Shown: positions 28,346 to 37,544 of the stretch, one piece after another
How positions within the stretch are numbered: the first letter of the stretch is position 1
Layout: each line of letters opens with the position of its first letter
The notes under the pieces: model-generated
Seen by the model: the letters and a program-made list of their open reading frames with translations, nothing else
The model's database searches: none
Told to the model about the DNA's origin: nothing
Position numbers and translations under genes: made by a program
Assembly (NCBI RefSeq): GCF_001423295.1
Contig: NZ_LMNG01000012.1
Span: forward strand, 728-64,727
Direction of reading: 5' to 3'
DNA from: Methylobacterium sp. Leaf112
GTDB taxonomy: Bacteria > Pseudomonadota > Alphaproteobacteria > Rhizobiales > Beijerinckiaceae
DNA length: 64,000 nucleotides

Positions 28346-29320
28346 TTACTTCGCACTCATCGCGTTGGCCTTCTCGATCAGCGCTTCGGCCATGCGGATC
28401 GAGGCGATGTCGATGAGGCGGCCGTCGAGGGAGACAGCGCCGCGGCCGGCCTTGGCGGCCTCTTCCATGGCGACCAGGATGCGGCGCGCCTTGGTGACCT
28501 CGGCCTCGGACGGGGTGAACACGTCGTTGGCGAGATCGATCTGCGACGGGTGGATCGCCCACTTGCCCTCGAAGCCGAGGGCCGCGCAGCGCTTGGCCGC
28601 CGAGACGTAGCCGTCGGGATCGGAGAAGTCGCCGAACGGACCGTCGATGGGGCGCAGGCCGTAGGCGCGGCAGGCGACCAGCATGCGGTTCTGGGCGAAC
28701 AGCCACGGGTCCTGCCAATGGGTCTGGCGGTTACCGGCCTCGTCCTTGTCGGTGAGCACCGAGAAATCGGGGTTCACACCGCCGATGACCTGGGCGCGGG
28801 CGCGGGTCGAAGCGGCGTAATCGGCCACACCGAACGACATGGCTTCGAGGCGCGGCGAGGACTGGGCGATGGCCTCGACGTTGGCCATGCCCAACGCCGT
28901 CTCGATGAGAACCTCGAAGCCGATCTTCTTCTCGCGCTTCTTGGCCTGCTCGATCTGGGTGGTGAGCACGTCGATGGCGTAGACGTCGGCGGCGACGCCG
29001 ACCTTGGGGATCAGGATCATGTCGAGGCGCGGACAGGCTTCGACGATGTCGACCACGTCGCGGTACATGTAGTGGGTGTCGAGACCATTGATGCGGATCA
29101 TCATGGTCTTGGTGCCCCAGTCGATCTCATTGAGCGCCTGGATGATGTTCTTGCGGGCCTGCTCCTTGTCGTCGGGGGCGACGGCGTCCTCGAGGTCGAG
29201 GAAGATTACATCGGCCTTCGAGCTGGCGGACTTCTCCATGAAGGTCGGGTTGGAGCCCGGAACGGCGAGCTCCGAGCGGTGAAGGCGGGGTGTCGCCTGC
29301 TGGATCAGGGTAAAGCTCAT
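28346..29320 (-). CDS. mclA: L-malyl-CoA / beta-methylmalyl-CoA lyase
   Basis: Splits malyl-CoA into acetyl-CoA and glyoxylate, the step that closes the serine cycle. At 324 residues it has the length of M. extorquens Mcl and, from memory, very similar sequence throughout ([20 protein letters not shown] at the start). HpcH/CitE-fold elements are clear: [19 protein letters not shown] (acidic metal ligand), [10 protein letters not shown] (CoA phosphate Arg), VLIETALGM (metal Glu), [10 protein letters not shown]. It is the last gene of the cluster, 134 bases after ppc, and its product glyoxylate feeds SgaA. Confidence 0.97.
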   Translation of the reverse strand: MSFTLIQQATPRLHRSELAVPGSNPTFMEKSASSKADVIFLDLEDAVAPDDKEQARKNIIQALNEIDWGTKTMMIRINGLDTHYMYRDVVDIVEACPRLDMILIPKVGVAADVYAIDVLTTQIEQAKKREKKIGFEVLIETALGMANVEAIAQSSPRLEAMSFGVADYAASTRARAQVIGGVNPDFSVLTDKDEAGNRQTHWQDPWLFAQNRMLVACRAYGLRPIDGPFGDFSDPDGYVSAAKRCAALGFEGKWAIHPSQIDLANDVFTPSEAEVTKARRILVAMEEAAKAGRGAVSLDGRLIDIASIRMAEALIEKANAMSAK

Positions 29321-29454
29321 GGGTGTTTCCTTCCTCTGGGGGTGGTGTTCTGGCCGATGATGCAACGCGGCGACGCGTGGCACCAGACGGAGGGGTGTGC
29401 GCTCGCGCGCGGTCCGAAGGCCAAGAACGGCCCCCGGTATCCTGGTGAAACCTC

Positions 29455-32214
29455 TCAGCCCGTCGCCCCGAAGCCGACGGCGATGCAGTTGATGGACAGC
29501 AGCAGGGCGGATTTCACCGCCTCGCGCTTGTCCTCGTCCTCCTCCGCGCGGAAGCGGCGCAGGAGCTCCACCTGCTCGCGGCTGACCTGATTGATGGTCG
29601 GCAGGCGCCCGTTGAGGCGGTCGCGGAACAGGGGGAAGCGCGCGGCGAGTTCGGTATCGCCGCTGACGCGCAGGCACATCTCACGGGTCAGCGCGTACTC
29701 GGCCTCGATGAGCGGGAAGATGCTCGCGCGGGCGTTCGCGTCGGGCACGAGGCTCGCGTAATCCCGGGCGATCTCGAGATCGACCATCAGCAGGGTCTTC
29801 TCGACCTCGTCGAGGATGAGACGGAAGGGCTTCGATTCGGCGAACAGGCGCTTGAGCTGCGCCTCGCCCTGCGCCCCACGCACGTCGAGGAAACTCTTCA
29901 ACCCCGAACCGACCCCGTACCATCCGGTGATGACGTGACGGTTCTGGGACCAGGCGAACACCCACGGGATCGCCCGCAGATCCGACAGGGACCGCGCACC
30001 GAAGCGCCGGGCCGGGCGCGAGCCGATGTTGAGGAGCGCGATCTCATCCAGCGGGCTCGCGGCACCGAAATAGGTGACGAGATCGGGGTGCTGGATCAGG
30101 TTGACGTAGGCCGCGCGCGAGGCGCCGGACAACGCCTCCAGGCAATCGTCGAACTCATTGCGGGGGATCTTCGCGGCTTCCCGCTCGGATTTCAGGGCAT
30201 GCTCGAACACCGAGGAGGCGAGAAGCTCCATCTGGTAGGCGGCGGTGCCCCGGTTGGCGTACTTGAACGAGACGACCTCGCCCTGCTCCGTGGTGCGAAA
30301 CCGCCCGTTGATGGAGCCCGGCGGCTGGGCCGCGATGGCCCGCGCGGTGGGCGCCCCGCCGCGGCTCACGGAGCCGCCGCGGCCATGGAAGAATGCGATG
30401 GGGACGCCCGAGGCCTTGCCGAGGTCGGTGAGCTTGCCCTGTGCCTTGTACAGCTCCCAGTTCGAGGCGACGAAGCCGCCGTCCTTGTTCGAATCCGAGT
30501 AGCCGATCATCACCTCCTGCACCCCGCCCTGCCAGCGGGTCGAGCGGCGCACGACGGGGATCCCGAAGAGCTCCTTCATGATGGCCGGGGCGGCGCGCAG
30601 GTCGTCGATGGTCTCGAACAGGGGCACGATGGGCAGGCAGCAGATCTCGGTGCCGGCGGCGTCGAGGAAGTTGCCGGCCTCCTTGGCGAGGAGATAAGCG
30701 CCGAGGATGTCGGGCACAGAGCGCGTCATCGACAGGACAAAGGAGCCGAAGGCCTCACGGTCGAGCTGCTCGCGCATCTCGCCCACCAGCGCGAAGGTCT
30801 CCAGGGTCTCGCGGGCGTCGTCGGGCAGCCCCTCGAACGAGCGCTCACCCTTGCGAGGCTTCGCGAGTTCGTCGAGGAGCCACTTCTTCCACTCGGGCGA
30901 GTCGAGGTCCGGCGGCGTCTTGTTCTGGCCGTTGGACTCGGCCCACAGGGCATGAAGCGTCTTCGTCGTGCGCGTGGTGTTTTCGCGAAGGTCGAGTCGG
31001 ACCGTCGAGAATCGGAAGATCTCGACCATTCGGCGCACGGGGCGGACGAGGTCGGTGGCCAGCGACGGGCATTTCGCGTCGGCCAGCCCCTGCTCCAGGG
31101 TGCGCAGGTCGTTGATGAGGGTGTCGGCGCTCGGATAATCCGGGCCGGTGGAACGATGGCCCTCGTTGCGCCGGATGGTGGCCTCCAACTTGCGCAGGAT
31201 GCAGGTGAGGAACTGGCGATAGGCCTCGCCCGGGTTGCGGCTGGCGATGGCGCGGCCGTCGCCACTCTCGGCCAGAAGCTGCGCGAGTTCGGCCTTGAAC
31301 GTCGCCGGCACCGGGAGCGAGCGCTCGGTGAGCGACAGGGTGCGGCCCAGCGCCGTGACGCCGTCGCGGTAGCGCCGGAGCGACGCCAGGGCGTTGCGCT
31401 GCAGGGTGGCGCGGGTGACCGACGCGGTGACGTAGGGGTTTCCATCGCGGTCGCCGCCGATCCACGAGCCGAACTGGAAGAACGGCGGCACCTCGAACTT
31501 CTCGTCCGGATAGTACTGCGCCAGGCTCTCCTCCAGGGAGTAGAGCACCTCGGGCAGCATCTCGAACAGGGTCTCGTCGAAGAAGTGCAGGCCCCAGGCG
31601 ACCTCCCGCTCGACGGTGGCCTTCTCGAGATGCAGTTCGCCCGTCATCCAGACGAGCTCGATCTGGTCGCGCAGCTCGTTCATCAGGCCGTTGCGCTCGC
31701 GCTCGGTCCAGCGCGGCAATTCGAGCTCGCGCAGCACGAGATAGATGCGGCGGAACTTCTCCAGCACGGTGACGCGCTTGCCCTCGGTGGGGTGGGCCGT
31801 GATGGTCGGGCGAATGCGCAGGTCCTTCAGGAGACCGTGGATCTCCGGCGCCTTGATGCCGTTCTGGGCGGCCTCGGCCAAGACGGCATGAAAGCTGCCG
31901 CTCAACGCCTCGCGGCCCTTGGTGCGCTCGACCTGCCGGCGCCGGCGCATGGCGGCGTTCTGCTCGGCGATGGACAGCAGCTGGAACCAGATGCCCTGCA
32001 CTTGAAGCGCGCGGGCGAGGAGCTCGGGCGAGAAATCGGAGATGTTGGCGCGGCCGTGCAGCACGTCCTCGAGCTCGGGCTCGTGCCGGCGCGCCACTTC
32101 CACGAGGGCCCGGAACAGGATGTCGAGGGCCTCCTTCGACGAGGTGCCGGTGATGACCGGCGGCGCGAAGGTGTGGTCGATGGGGCCGACCGGGGCGTGA
32201 AGGGTATCCGTCAT
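29455..32214 (-). CDS. ppc: Phosphoenolpyruvate carboxylase
   Basis: Carboxylates PEP with bicarbonate to oxaloacetate, bringing the second carbon into the serine cycle. The 919-residue protein has the catalytic His141 in TITAHPTEGKR, the VMIGYSDSNKDGG block with catalytic residues and the glycine loop FHGRGGSVSRGG. It ends in NCIAVGFGATG where most enzymes end in a short T-G tail. In methylotrophs this enzyme is reported to be insensitive to acetyl-CoA; that is not visible here. The ATG at 32214 has GAGGTGG eight bases upstream; an in-frame GTG four codons earlier is the alternative. Confidence 0.96.
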   Translation of the reverse strand: MTDTLHAPVGPIDHTFAPPVITGTSSKEALDILFRALVEVARRHEPELEDVLHGRANISDFSPELLARALQVQGIWFQLLSIAEQNAAMRRRRQVERTKGREALSGSFHAVLAEAAQNGIKAPEIHGLLKDLRIRPTITAHPTEGKRVTVLEKFRRIYLVLRELELPRWTERERNGLMNELRDQIELVWMTGELHLEKATVEREVAWGLHFFDETLFEMLPEVLYSLEESLAQYYPDEKFEVPPFFQFGSWIGGDRDGNPYVTASVTRATLQRNALASLRRYRDGVTALGRTLSLTERSLPVPATFKAELAQLLAESGDGRAIASRNPGEAYRQFLTCILRKLEATIRRNEGHRSTGPDYPSADTLINDLRTLEQGLADAKCPSLATDLVRPVRRMVEIFRFSTVRLDLRENTTRTTKTLHALWAESNGQNKTPPDLDSPEWKKWLLDELAKPRKGERSFEGLPDDARETLETFALVGEMREQLDREAFGSFVLSMTRSVPDILGAYLLAKEAGNFLDAAGTEICCLPIVPLFETIDDLRAAPAIMKELFGIPVVRRSTRWQGGVQEVMIGYSDSNKDGGFVASNWELYKAQGKLTDLGKASGVPIAFFHGRGGSVSRGGAPTARAIAAQPPGSINGRFRTTEQGEVVSFKYANRGTAAYQMELLASSVFEHALKSEREAAKIPRNEFDDCLEALSGASRAAYVNLIQHPDLVTYFGAASPLDEIALLNIGSRPARRFGARSLSDLRAIPWVFAWSQNRHVITGWYGVGSGLKSFLDVRGAQGEAQLKRLFAESKPFRLILDEVEKTLLMVDLEIARDYASLVPDANARASIFPLIEAEYALTREMCLRVSGDTELAARFPLFRDRLNGRLPTINQVSREQVELLRRFRAEEDEDKREAVKSALLLSINCIAVGFGATG

Positions 32215-32357
32215 GGACAAGGCCACCTCGAAAGGAGTTTGTGCCGATCGACCGCGACGGAGGCGCTCGATGGGGGTGCGGCCGACCCGGTAGCATGGGA
32301 CCGGCCGCCGGAACGATCAAGGGTCGGTTTTTTTGGGCATGACCGCCGACGCGGGTT

Positions 32358-32518
32358 CCTTCTCCCCCCTGCGGGAGAAGGTGGCCCGCGAAGGGGGTTG
32401 GGCCGGGACGAAGTTCTGCAAGAGACGAAGTTCTGCAAGAGGGGTGTACCCCGCTCGAAGAGGTCGCTCCCCTATCCCGGCCACTCCGCGCCCACCCTCC
32501 CCCGCAGCTGGGGAGGGT
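32358..32518. repeat. Composite palindromic repeat in the mtkB-ppc gap
   Basis: The ~310-base gap between mtkB and ppc has no gene. It holds a hairpin CCTTCTCCC/GGGAGAAGG (32358-32381), a perfect 17-bp tandem duplication (32407-32423 and 32424-32440, unit GACGAAGTTCTGCAAGA), and a second hairpin ACCCTCCCC/GGGGAGGGT (32494-32518) just after the mtkB stop. The layout resembles GC-rich intergenic repeat families common in Rhizobiales genomes. Confidence 0.6.
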
Positions 32519-32526
32519 TCATGCGC

Positions 32527-33420
32527 TCACGCCGCCAGCTTGCGCATCACCTGCGCCACCGTGGAGCCGAACTCGCCGGGGCTCGGGGCCACGGTGAGGC
32601 CGTAGGATCGCATGATCTCGGCCTTCTCGGCGGCCGAATCGCCGGTGGCCGAGATGATGGCGCCGGCGTGGCCCATGCGGCGCCCCTTCGGCGCCGTGAG
32701 GCCGGCGACGAAGCCGATGACGGGCTTCGACATGTTCTCCTTGATCCAGGCGGAGGCTTCGGCCTCCTGCGGGCCGCCGATCTCGCCGATCATCAGGACG
32801 GCCTTGGTCTCCGGGTCCTGCTCGAACAGGGCGAGGTGATCGAGGAAGGACGAGCCGTTGATGGGGTCGCCACCGATGCCCACCGAGGTGGTGATGCCGA
32901 TACCCTCTTCCTTCATCTGCGCGGCGGCCTCGTACCCGAGGGTGCCCGAGCGCGAGATCACGCCGACATTGCCTTTCAGGTAGATGTGGCCGGGCATGAT
33001 ACCGAGCATCGACTTGCCGGGCGAGATGATGCCGGCGCAGTTCGGGCCCACCACCATGGTGCGCTTGTCCTTGGGGTAACGTCGGAGATACCGCTTCACC
33101 CGCATCATGTCCTGGGCCGGAATGCCGTCGGTGATGGAGCAGATGAGGGCGAGGCCCGCATCCGCACCTTCCATGATGGCGTCGGCCGCGAAGGGCGGGG
33201 CCACGAAGGTGATGGAGGTGGTGGCGCCGGTGGCCTCGACGGCCTCCTTGACGGTGTTGAACACCGGCACGCCGAGATGGGTCTTGCCGCCCTTCCCCGG
33301 AGTGACGCCGGCCACGACCTTGGAGCCGTACTCCATCATTTCCTTGGCGTGGAAGGTGCCCTTGTCGCCCGTGATGCCCTGAATGATGATCGGGGTCTTC
33401 TCGTCGATCAGAATGCTCAT
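32527..33420 (-). CDS. mtkB: Malate--CoA ligase subunit alpha (malate thiokinase)
   Basis: With MtkA makes malyl-CoA from malate, CoA and ATP. The 297-residue SucD-like subunit has the CoA-binding Rossmann part (IIIQGITGDKGTFHAKEMM), VGPNCAGIISPGK and the phosphohistidine His251 in RRMGHAGAI. Placement beside ppc and mclA, rather than with sucA/sucB, identifies it as malate rather than succinate thiokinase. It starts 18 bases after mtkA. A hairpin follows its stop at once. Confidence 0.96.
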   Translation of the reverse strand: MSILIDEKTPIIIQGITGDKGTFHAKEMMEYGSKVVAGVTPGKGGKTHLGVPVFNTVKEAVEATGATTSITFVAPPFAADAIMEGADAGLALICSITDGIPAQDMMRVKRYLRRYPKDKRTMVVGPNCAGIISPGKSMLGIMPGHIYLKGNVGVISRSGTLGYEAAAQMKEEGIGITTSVGIGGDPINGSSFLDHLALFEQDPETKAVLMIGEIGGPQEAEASAWIKENMSKPVIGFVAGLTAPKGRRMGHAGAIISATGDSAAEKAEIMRSYGLTVAPSPGEFGSTVAQVMRKLAA

Positions 33421-33438
33421 GACGTATCCTCCCCGTTC

Positions 33439-34632
33439 TCAGTTGGCGCGCGCGGCCGAGCCGGCCTTGGCGGCAGCGCAGGCCTCGACGGCCTTGGCGG
33501 CGGCGTCGGACAGGCTGTTGGCGGTTATGAGGTCGAGGCCGCTCTCGGCCAGGATCTTCTGACCAGCCTCGACGTTCGTTCCGGCGAGGCGAACGATGAG
33601 CGGTACGTCGATCTTCACCTCCCGCGCCGCCTGGATGACGCCCTGGGCGACCCAATCGCAGCGGTTGATGCCCGCGAAGATGTTGACGAGGATCGCCTTC
33701 ACGTTGCGGTCCGAGAGGACGAGGCGGAAGGCCGTCGCCACGCGATCCGGGGAGGCGCCGCCGCCGACATCGAGGAAGTTCGCGGGCTCGCCGCCCGCGT
33801 GCTTGATCATGTCCATGGTGGCCATGGCCAGACCGGCGCCGTTGACGATGCAGCCGATCTCGCCCTCGAGGCCGATATAGGAGAGGTTGTGCTCGGCGGC
33901 CTGGGCCTCGCGCGGGTCGCCCTGCGAGGGATCGTGCATGTCGGCGATGTTGCGCCGGCGGAACATGGCGTTGTCGTCGAAGGACATCTTGGCGTCGAGG
34001 GCCAGGACCCGGTCGTCCTTGGTGACAACGAGGGGGTTGATCTCCAGCATGGTGCCGTCGCAATCGCGGAACGCCCGGTAGGCGTTCATGATCGTCTTCA
34101 CGGCGGCCGAGACCTGGCGGATGTTGAGGCCGAGCTGGAACGCGATCTCGCGGGCTTGGAATTGCTGCAGGCCCACCGCCGGCTCGACGACCACCTGGAT
34201 CAGGGCCTCGGGCTCGTTGGCGGCGATCTCCTCGATGTCCATGCCGCCGCGCTGGGAGGCGATGACGCGGACCCGCTCGGCCTTCCGGTCGAGGACGTAG
34301 CCGAGGTAGAGTTCACGCTCGAACGGGTCGGCGGTCTCGATGTACACGCGCTGCACCGGCTTGCCCTCGGGACCGGTCTGCAGGGTGACGAGGCGCTTGC
34401 CGAGGAGGTCCTTGGCGGCGTCGCGGACCTCGTTGTAGGTCCGGCACAGCTTGATGCCACCGGCCTTCCCGCGGGCACCGGCGTGGATCTGCGCCTTCAC
34501 GGCCCAGAACGAACCGCCGAGCTCGGTGGCGGCGTAGACCGCCTGATCAGGGCTGAAGGCCACCGCGCCCTTGGGAACCGCCACGCCGAAGCCAGCGAGC
34601 AACTCCTTGGCTTGGTACTCGTGAACGTCCAT
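33439..34632 (-). CDS. mtkA: Malate--CoA ligase subunit beta (malate thiokinase)
   Basis: ATP-grasp subunit of malate thiokinase, 397 residues, SucC-like: [20 protein letters not shown], the nucleotide-binding [40 protein letters not shown] and [16 protein letters not shown]. The last two help form the CoA/phosphate site with MtkB. It opens the second half of the cluster (mtkA-mtkB-ppc-mclA) and is preceded by an AT-rich gap of ~250 bases that probably carries its own promoter. Confidence 0.96.
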   Translation of the reverse strand: MDVHEYQAKELLAGFGVAVPKGAVAFSPDQAVYAATELGGSFWAVKAQIHAGARGKAGGIKLCRTYNEVRDAAKDLLGKRLVTLQTGPEGKPVQRVYIETADPFERELYLGYVLDRKAERVRVIASQRGGMDIEEIAANEPEALIQVVVEPAVGLQQFQAREIAFQLGLNIRQVSAAVKTIMNAYRAFRDCDGTMLEINPLVVTKDDRVLALDAKMSFDDNAMFRRRNIADMHDPSQGDPREAQAAEHNLSYIGLEGEIGCIVNGAGLAMATMDMIKHAGGEPANFLDVGGGASPDRVATAFRLVLSDRNVKAILVNIFAGINRCDWVAQGVIQAAREVKIDVPLIVRLAGTNVEAGQKILAESGLDLITANSLSDAAAKAVEACAAAKAGSAARAN

Positions 34633-34703
34633 GTGCGATCTCCTCGACGTTTCCTCGGGGCGGACCTTCTCGTAAATTTCACTTCGCGAAAAGGGTCTTG
34701 CCG

Positions 34704-34746
34704 TTTATATTTTTTTACATTCTCGTTGAGTCTGCCTTGAAGGCAG
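34704..34746 (-). promoter_or_regulatory. Putative mtkA promoter with LysR-like dyad
   Basis: In an otherwise GC-rich region, the minus strand has TATAAA (34709-34704) within a run of As and Ts. About 33 bases upstream of it (centre to centre) lies the dyad CTGCCTT-G-AAGGCAG (34732-34746), which fits the T-N11-A pattern of LysR-type regulators. QscR, a LysR-type activator, controls serine-cycle genes in M. extorquens; that it binds here is inference. Confidence 0.5.
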
Positions 34747-34844
34747 TTGGAATGCTTCTGGATTTCAACAAACGCGACGACTCACCTTGGCGTTAGGGTC
34801 GCGGCGTCAAGCTTTGCGTGAAGTAATCTCCCGCGTTCTTTTGT

Positions 34845-34875
34845 GCGATGCGGAACGATCGGCGTCCCGCATCGC
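34845..34875 (-). other. Stem-loop just after fchA
   Basis: GCGATGCGG (34845-34853) pairs with CCGCATCGC (34867-34875) around a 13-base loop containing CGATCG. It starts 6 bases after the fchA stop on the minus strand. No U-tract follows, so it may be a 3'-end stabiliser or processing site. Confidence 0.55.
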
Positions 34876-34881
34876 GAAAGA

Positions 34882-35508
34882 TCAGTTCACCTTGGCCTTC
34901 ACGATCTCGTAGATCGACTCGTTGAGCGGACCGGCCGAGCCCAGCAGGGTCTCGAGTTCCTGGAGACGCGCGTCGGCGAAGGCACGGTCGTCCAGGCCCT
35001 TGGCGTTGACGTAGACGTTGAGCGCCGCGCTGCGCAGGCCCGCATGGGCGGACAGCACCGCGACACCGGCGTCGGAGATGACGTTGAGGTTGCCCTTGTC
35101 GGCGACGGGCTGGGCGAGGTCGATGACCTTGCGGCAGGCCCGGCAACACTCGAGAGGCACGTCCGTGGCCACCTTGAGGGCCGCCTGGATCTTCTCCGCC
35201 CGCGCAGCCTTCTCCTCGTCCGTCGCCTTTGGCAGCGCGTAGGCGCCCATCACCGCGTCGAAGGCCGCCACATCGTCGGCAATCATGCGGGTGAGCTCGG
35301 CCCGGAGCGCCTCGGATTGTCCGAGGATCTCCTTCAGCTCGCCCTCCACCTCGACGTACTTCTTCTTCCCGATGGTGAGGTTGCACACCATGCTGAGAAG
35401 TGCGGCCCCCATGGCGCCGTGGATGGCGGCGGCACCGCCGCCGCCCGGGGTCGGGGCCGAGCTCGCGAGCCCGTCGAGGAAGGTCTGGATGGTTGCGTCG
35501 GCAGCCAT
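34882..35508 (-). CDS. fchA: Methenyltetrahydrofolate cyclohydrolase
   Basis: Interconverts 5,10-methenyl-H4F and 10-formyl-H4F in the C1 assimilation route. The 208-residue protein is of the FTCD-C-like cyclodeaminase/cyclohydrolase fold: FLDGLASSAPTPGGGGAAAI with the glycine motif, ALLSMVCNLTIGKKKY, then NVISDAGVAVLSAHAGLRSA. Its size matches M. extorquens FchA. It follows mtdA by only 3 bases, so the two are coupled and act in sequence. Confidence 0.95.
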   Translation of the reverse strand: MAADATIQTFLDGLASSAPTPGGGGAAAIHGAMGAALLSMVCNLTIGKKKYVEVEGELKEILGQSEALRAELTRMIADDVAAFDAVMGAYALPKATDEEKAARAEKIQAALKVATDVPLECCRACRKVIDLAQPVADKGNLNVISDAGVAVLSAHAGLRSAALNVYVNAKGLDDRAFADARLQELETLLGSAGPLNESIYEIVKAKVN

Positions 35509-35511
35509 GGC

Positions 35512-36372
35512 TCAGGCCATCTTCTTGGCGAGGGCGTAGATCTCCTCGGCGTCGAGGACCTGCTCGGTGCTGTCGAAGAGCTGGCCGACGCAGGCGCGGT
35601 GGAGCTTGAGCTTCAGGCCGCCGATACCGAGGGCCCCGAACACCTTCTTGCCGTGGCGTTCCTTGCCCTTGTCCATGGCGTCGATGCCACCGAAGCCGAG
35701 GGGCGGCTGGGCGTTGTAATCGGCCACGAACTCGATGCTGGCCTCGTCCTTCCAGTCGGCTTCCGACAGGAGCTCGATGCCGATGGCGCCGGCGGAGAAC
35801 ACGAGGTTCTGGCCCTTGACGATGGCGGCGCGAGACGCGGCGTCCGGCGTCGCGGCGGCCGAGATCTCGACCTTGAAGCGCTTGTTGATCTGGTCCGCGG
35901 CGGCTTGGGCCTTGTCGAGGGAGCGACCGCACAGGATTACGGTGGCGCCTTCCTGGGCCAGGAGCGCGGCCGAGCGCATGCCGACGGGGCCGGTACCGGC
36001 GAGCACGACCGCCTTCTTGCCCTGGAGCGAACCGGCGGCCTTCTGCACCAGTGCGACACCGGCGGCGGCGGTGGTGTTGGAGCCGTTGGAATCGAGCATC
36101 ACCGAGACGCGGAACGGGCCGAAGAAGCGCTTCTTGACCGCGTTCAGCACCGCCTCGCCGGCCGCCATGCTGCCGCCGCCGACGAAGATCGCCGTGGACT
36201 TCTTCTCGGAGCCGCCGCGGGTATAGATCGTGCCGTCGACCAGGGCGCCGACGTTCTCGGGCGTCACGTTGCCGTAGCCGGTGATGTGATCGGCGCCGCC
36301 ATCGTAGCCGACGACCACGTCGAACACGCTCGGCACGGCATCGGTGTCGAATTGGAACAGCAGTTTTTTCAT
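35512..36372 (-). CDS. mtdA: NADP-dependent methylene-H4F/methylene-H4MPT dehydrogenase
   Basis: Oxidises methylene-H4F (and methylene-H4MPT) with NADP+, the branch point between assimilation and formate production. The 286-residue protein reads as MtdA from end to end: LLFQFDTDAVPSVFDVVVGY, DGGADHITGYGNVTPENVG, the Rossmann motif VVLAGTGPVGMRSAALLA and VADYNAQPPLGFGGIDA. It is perhaps three-quarters identical to the M. extorquens enzyme as I recall it. A stem-loop lies between it and hprA. Confidence 0.96.
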   Translation of the reverse strand: MKKLLFQFDTDAVPSVFDVVVGYDGGADHITGYGNVTPENVGALVDGTIYTRGGSEKKSTAIFVGGGSMAAGEAVLNAVKKRFFGPFRVSVMLDSNGSNTTAAAGVALVQKAAGSLQGKKAVVLAGTGPVGMRSAALLAQEGATVILCGRSLDKAQAAADQINKRFKVEISAAATPDAASRAAIVKGQNLVFSAGAIGIELLSEADWKDEASIEFVADYNAQPPLGFGGIDAMDKGKERHGKKVFGALGIGGLKLKLHRACVGQLFDSTEQVLDAEEIYALAKKMA

Positions 36373-36455
36373 TTTTGTCGATCCCTATGCTTGTCCGCGC
36401 TCGGGCGCGGTTGGCGTTTGGTCCTGAATTCTCGTCTCGTCACCGGAGGGCACGC

Positions 36456-36488
36456 CGGGCTCCCTCTCCAGGAAGGAGAGGGAGCCCG
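36456..36488. repeat. Dispersed hairpin repeat, copy 2 (hprA-mtdA gap)
   Basis: CGGGCTCCCTCTCC pairs perfectly (14 bp) with GGAGAGGGAGCCCG around an AGGAA loop. The first 12 bases of each arm equal those of the hairpin at 28176-28208. It begins about 28 bases after the hprA stop. Confidence 0.65.
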
Positions 36489-36515
36489 CGCCCATCCGTC
36501 GGCAAGGCCGGCGAC

Positions 36516-37454
36516 CTAGACCACGTTCTGCGGCTTGCCGGCGACGAAGGCCTCGACGTTGTCGACGAGCTGGTCGGCCAGGATCTGCATGGCCTCCTTG
36601 CTCGCCCACGCCACGTGCGGGGTCACGATGAGGTTCGGAAGGTCGAGCTCGCACAGGATGTTGCCGTTCTTGGGCGGCTCGGTCATCACCACGTCGAAGC
36701 CCGCGCCTCCGATGGTGCCGTTCTGAAGGGCCTCGGCCAGGGCCTCCTCGTCGACGAGGCCGCCGCGCGCGGTGTTGATGAGGAGCGCGTGCTTCTTCAT
36801 CTTTGCGAGCTGTTCGCGGCCGATCATGTTGCGGGTCTCGGGCGTCAGCGGCGCGTGCAGCGTGATGACGTCGGACTGGGTGAGGATGGTCTCGAAATCG
36901 ACCAGCCCCTCCTGGGGGAACACGTCGTAGGCGATGACCTTCATCCCGAGCGCTTCCGCCCGCTTGGCGATGGACTTGCCCAGCGCCCCGTAGCCGACGA
37001 TGCCGAGCGTCGACCCGGCGATGTCGTGGATCGGATAGTCGAAGTAGCAGAACTGGGTGGATTTGGCCCAGTCGCCCCGGCGAACGGAATTGGCGTAGGG
37101 CACGATGGCCCGGCGCAGGGCGAAGATCAGGCCGATCACGTGCTCGGGCACGGTGTTGAAGGCGTAGTTGCGGATGTTGACGACGGTGATGCCGCGTTCC
37201 TTGGCGACCGCCTTGTCGACCACGTCGGTGCCGGTGGCGGCGACGGCGATGAGCTTCAGGTCGGGCAGCTGCTTCAGCACGTCGGCGCGCATCGGCACCT
37301 TGTTGATGAGGGCGATCTCGGCCCCCTTCAGGCGCTCGACGATCTCCTCGGGCGTCCAGGTCGACTCGTACTCGACGTAATCGTGCGGAAAATTGAATTC
37401 CCGAACCTTGGCGTCGAGGGACTCGCGGTCGAGGAACACGATCTTCTTCGTCAT
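36516..37454 (-). CDS. hprA: Hydroxypyruvate reductase (D-glycerate dehydrogenase)
   Basis: Reduces hydroxypyruvate to D-glycerate with NAD(P)H in the serine cycle. A D-2-hydroxyacid dehydrogenase of 312 residues: VAVAATGTDVVDKAVAKERG, LGIVGYGALGKSIAKRAEALG (nucleotide-binding GxGxxG), LLINTARGGLVDEEAL (substrate Arg), and the catalytic His in VTPHVAWAS. It lies 90 bases downstream of sgaA, whose product it uses. Confidence 0.95.
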   Translation of the reverse strand: MTKKIVFLDRESLDAKVREFNFPHDYVEYESTWTPEEIVERLKGAEIALINKVPMRADVLKQLPDLKLIAVAATGTDVVDKAVAKERGITVVNIRNYAFNTVPEHVIGLIFALRRAIVPYANSVRRGDWAKSTQFCYFDYPIHDIAGSTLGIVGYGALGKSIAKRAEALGMKVIAYDVFPQEGLVDFETILTQSDVITLHAPLTPETRNMIGREQLAKMKKHALLINTARGGLVDEEALAEALQNGTIGGAGFDVVMTEPPKNGNILCELDLPNLIVTPHVAWASKEAMQILADQLVDNVEAFVAGKPQNVV

Positions 37455-37508
37455 GGAAGCCCTCAGGTCGCTCCGGCCGAACCGCCGGCGGCAGCGTGGT
37501 CGATGGGG

Positions 37509-37536
37509 TCGCCGGGGCGAAGGATCGCCCCGGCGA
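37509..37536 (-). other. Stem-loop between sgaA and hprA
   Basis: TCGCCGGGGCGA and TCGCCCCGGCGA form a perfect 12-bp stem around AGGA, starting 8 bases after the sgaA stop. No U-tract follows on the minus strand. Confidence 0.6.
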
Positions 37537-37544
37537 TTGTCGGA

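Noticed and set aside
29935..34740. A 1601-codon open frame on the plus strand across ppc, mtkB and mtkA
   Set aside because: It is exactly antisense to well-identified enzymes and its translation is low-complexity Arg/Gly/Glu/Leu text typical of the complement of GC-rich codons. No domain is recognisable.
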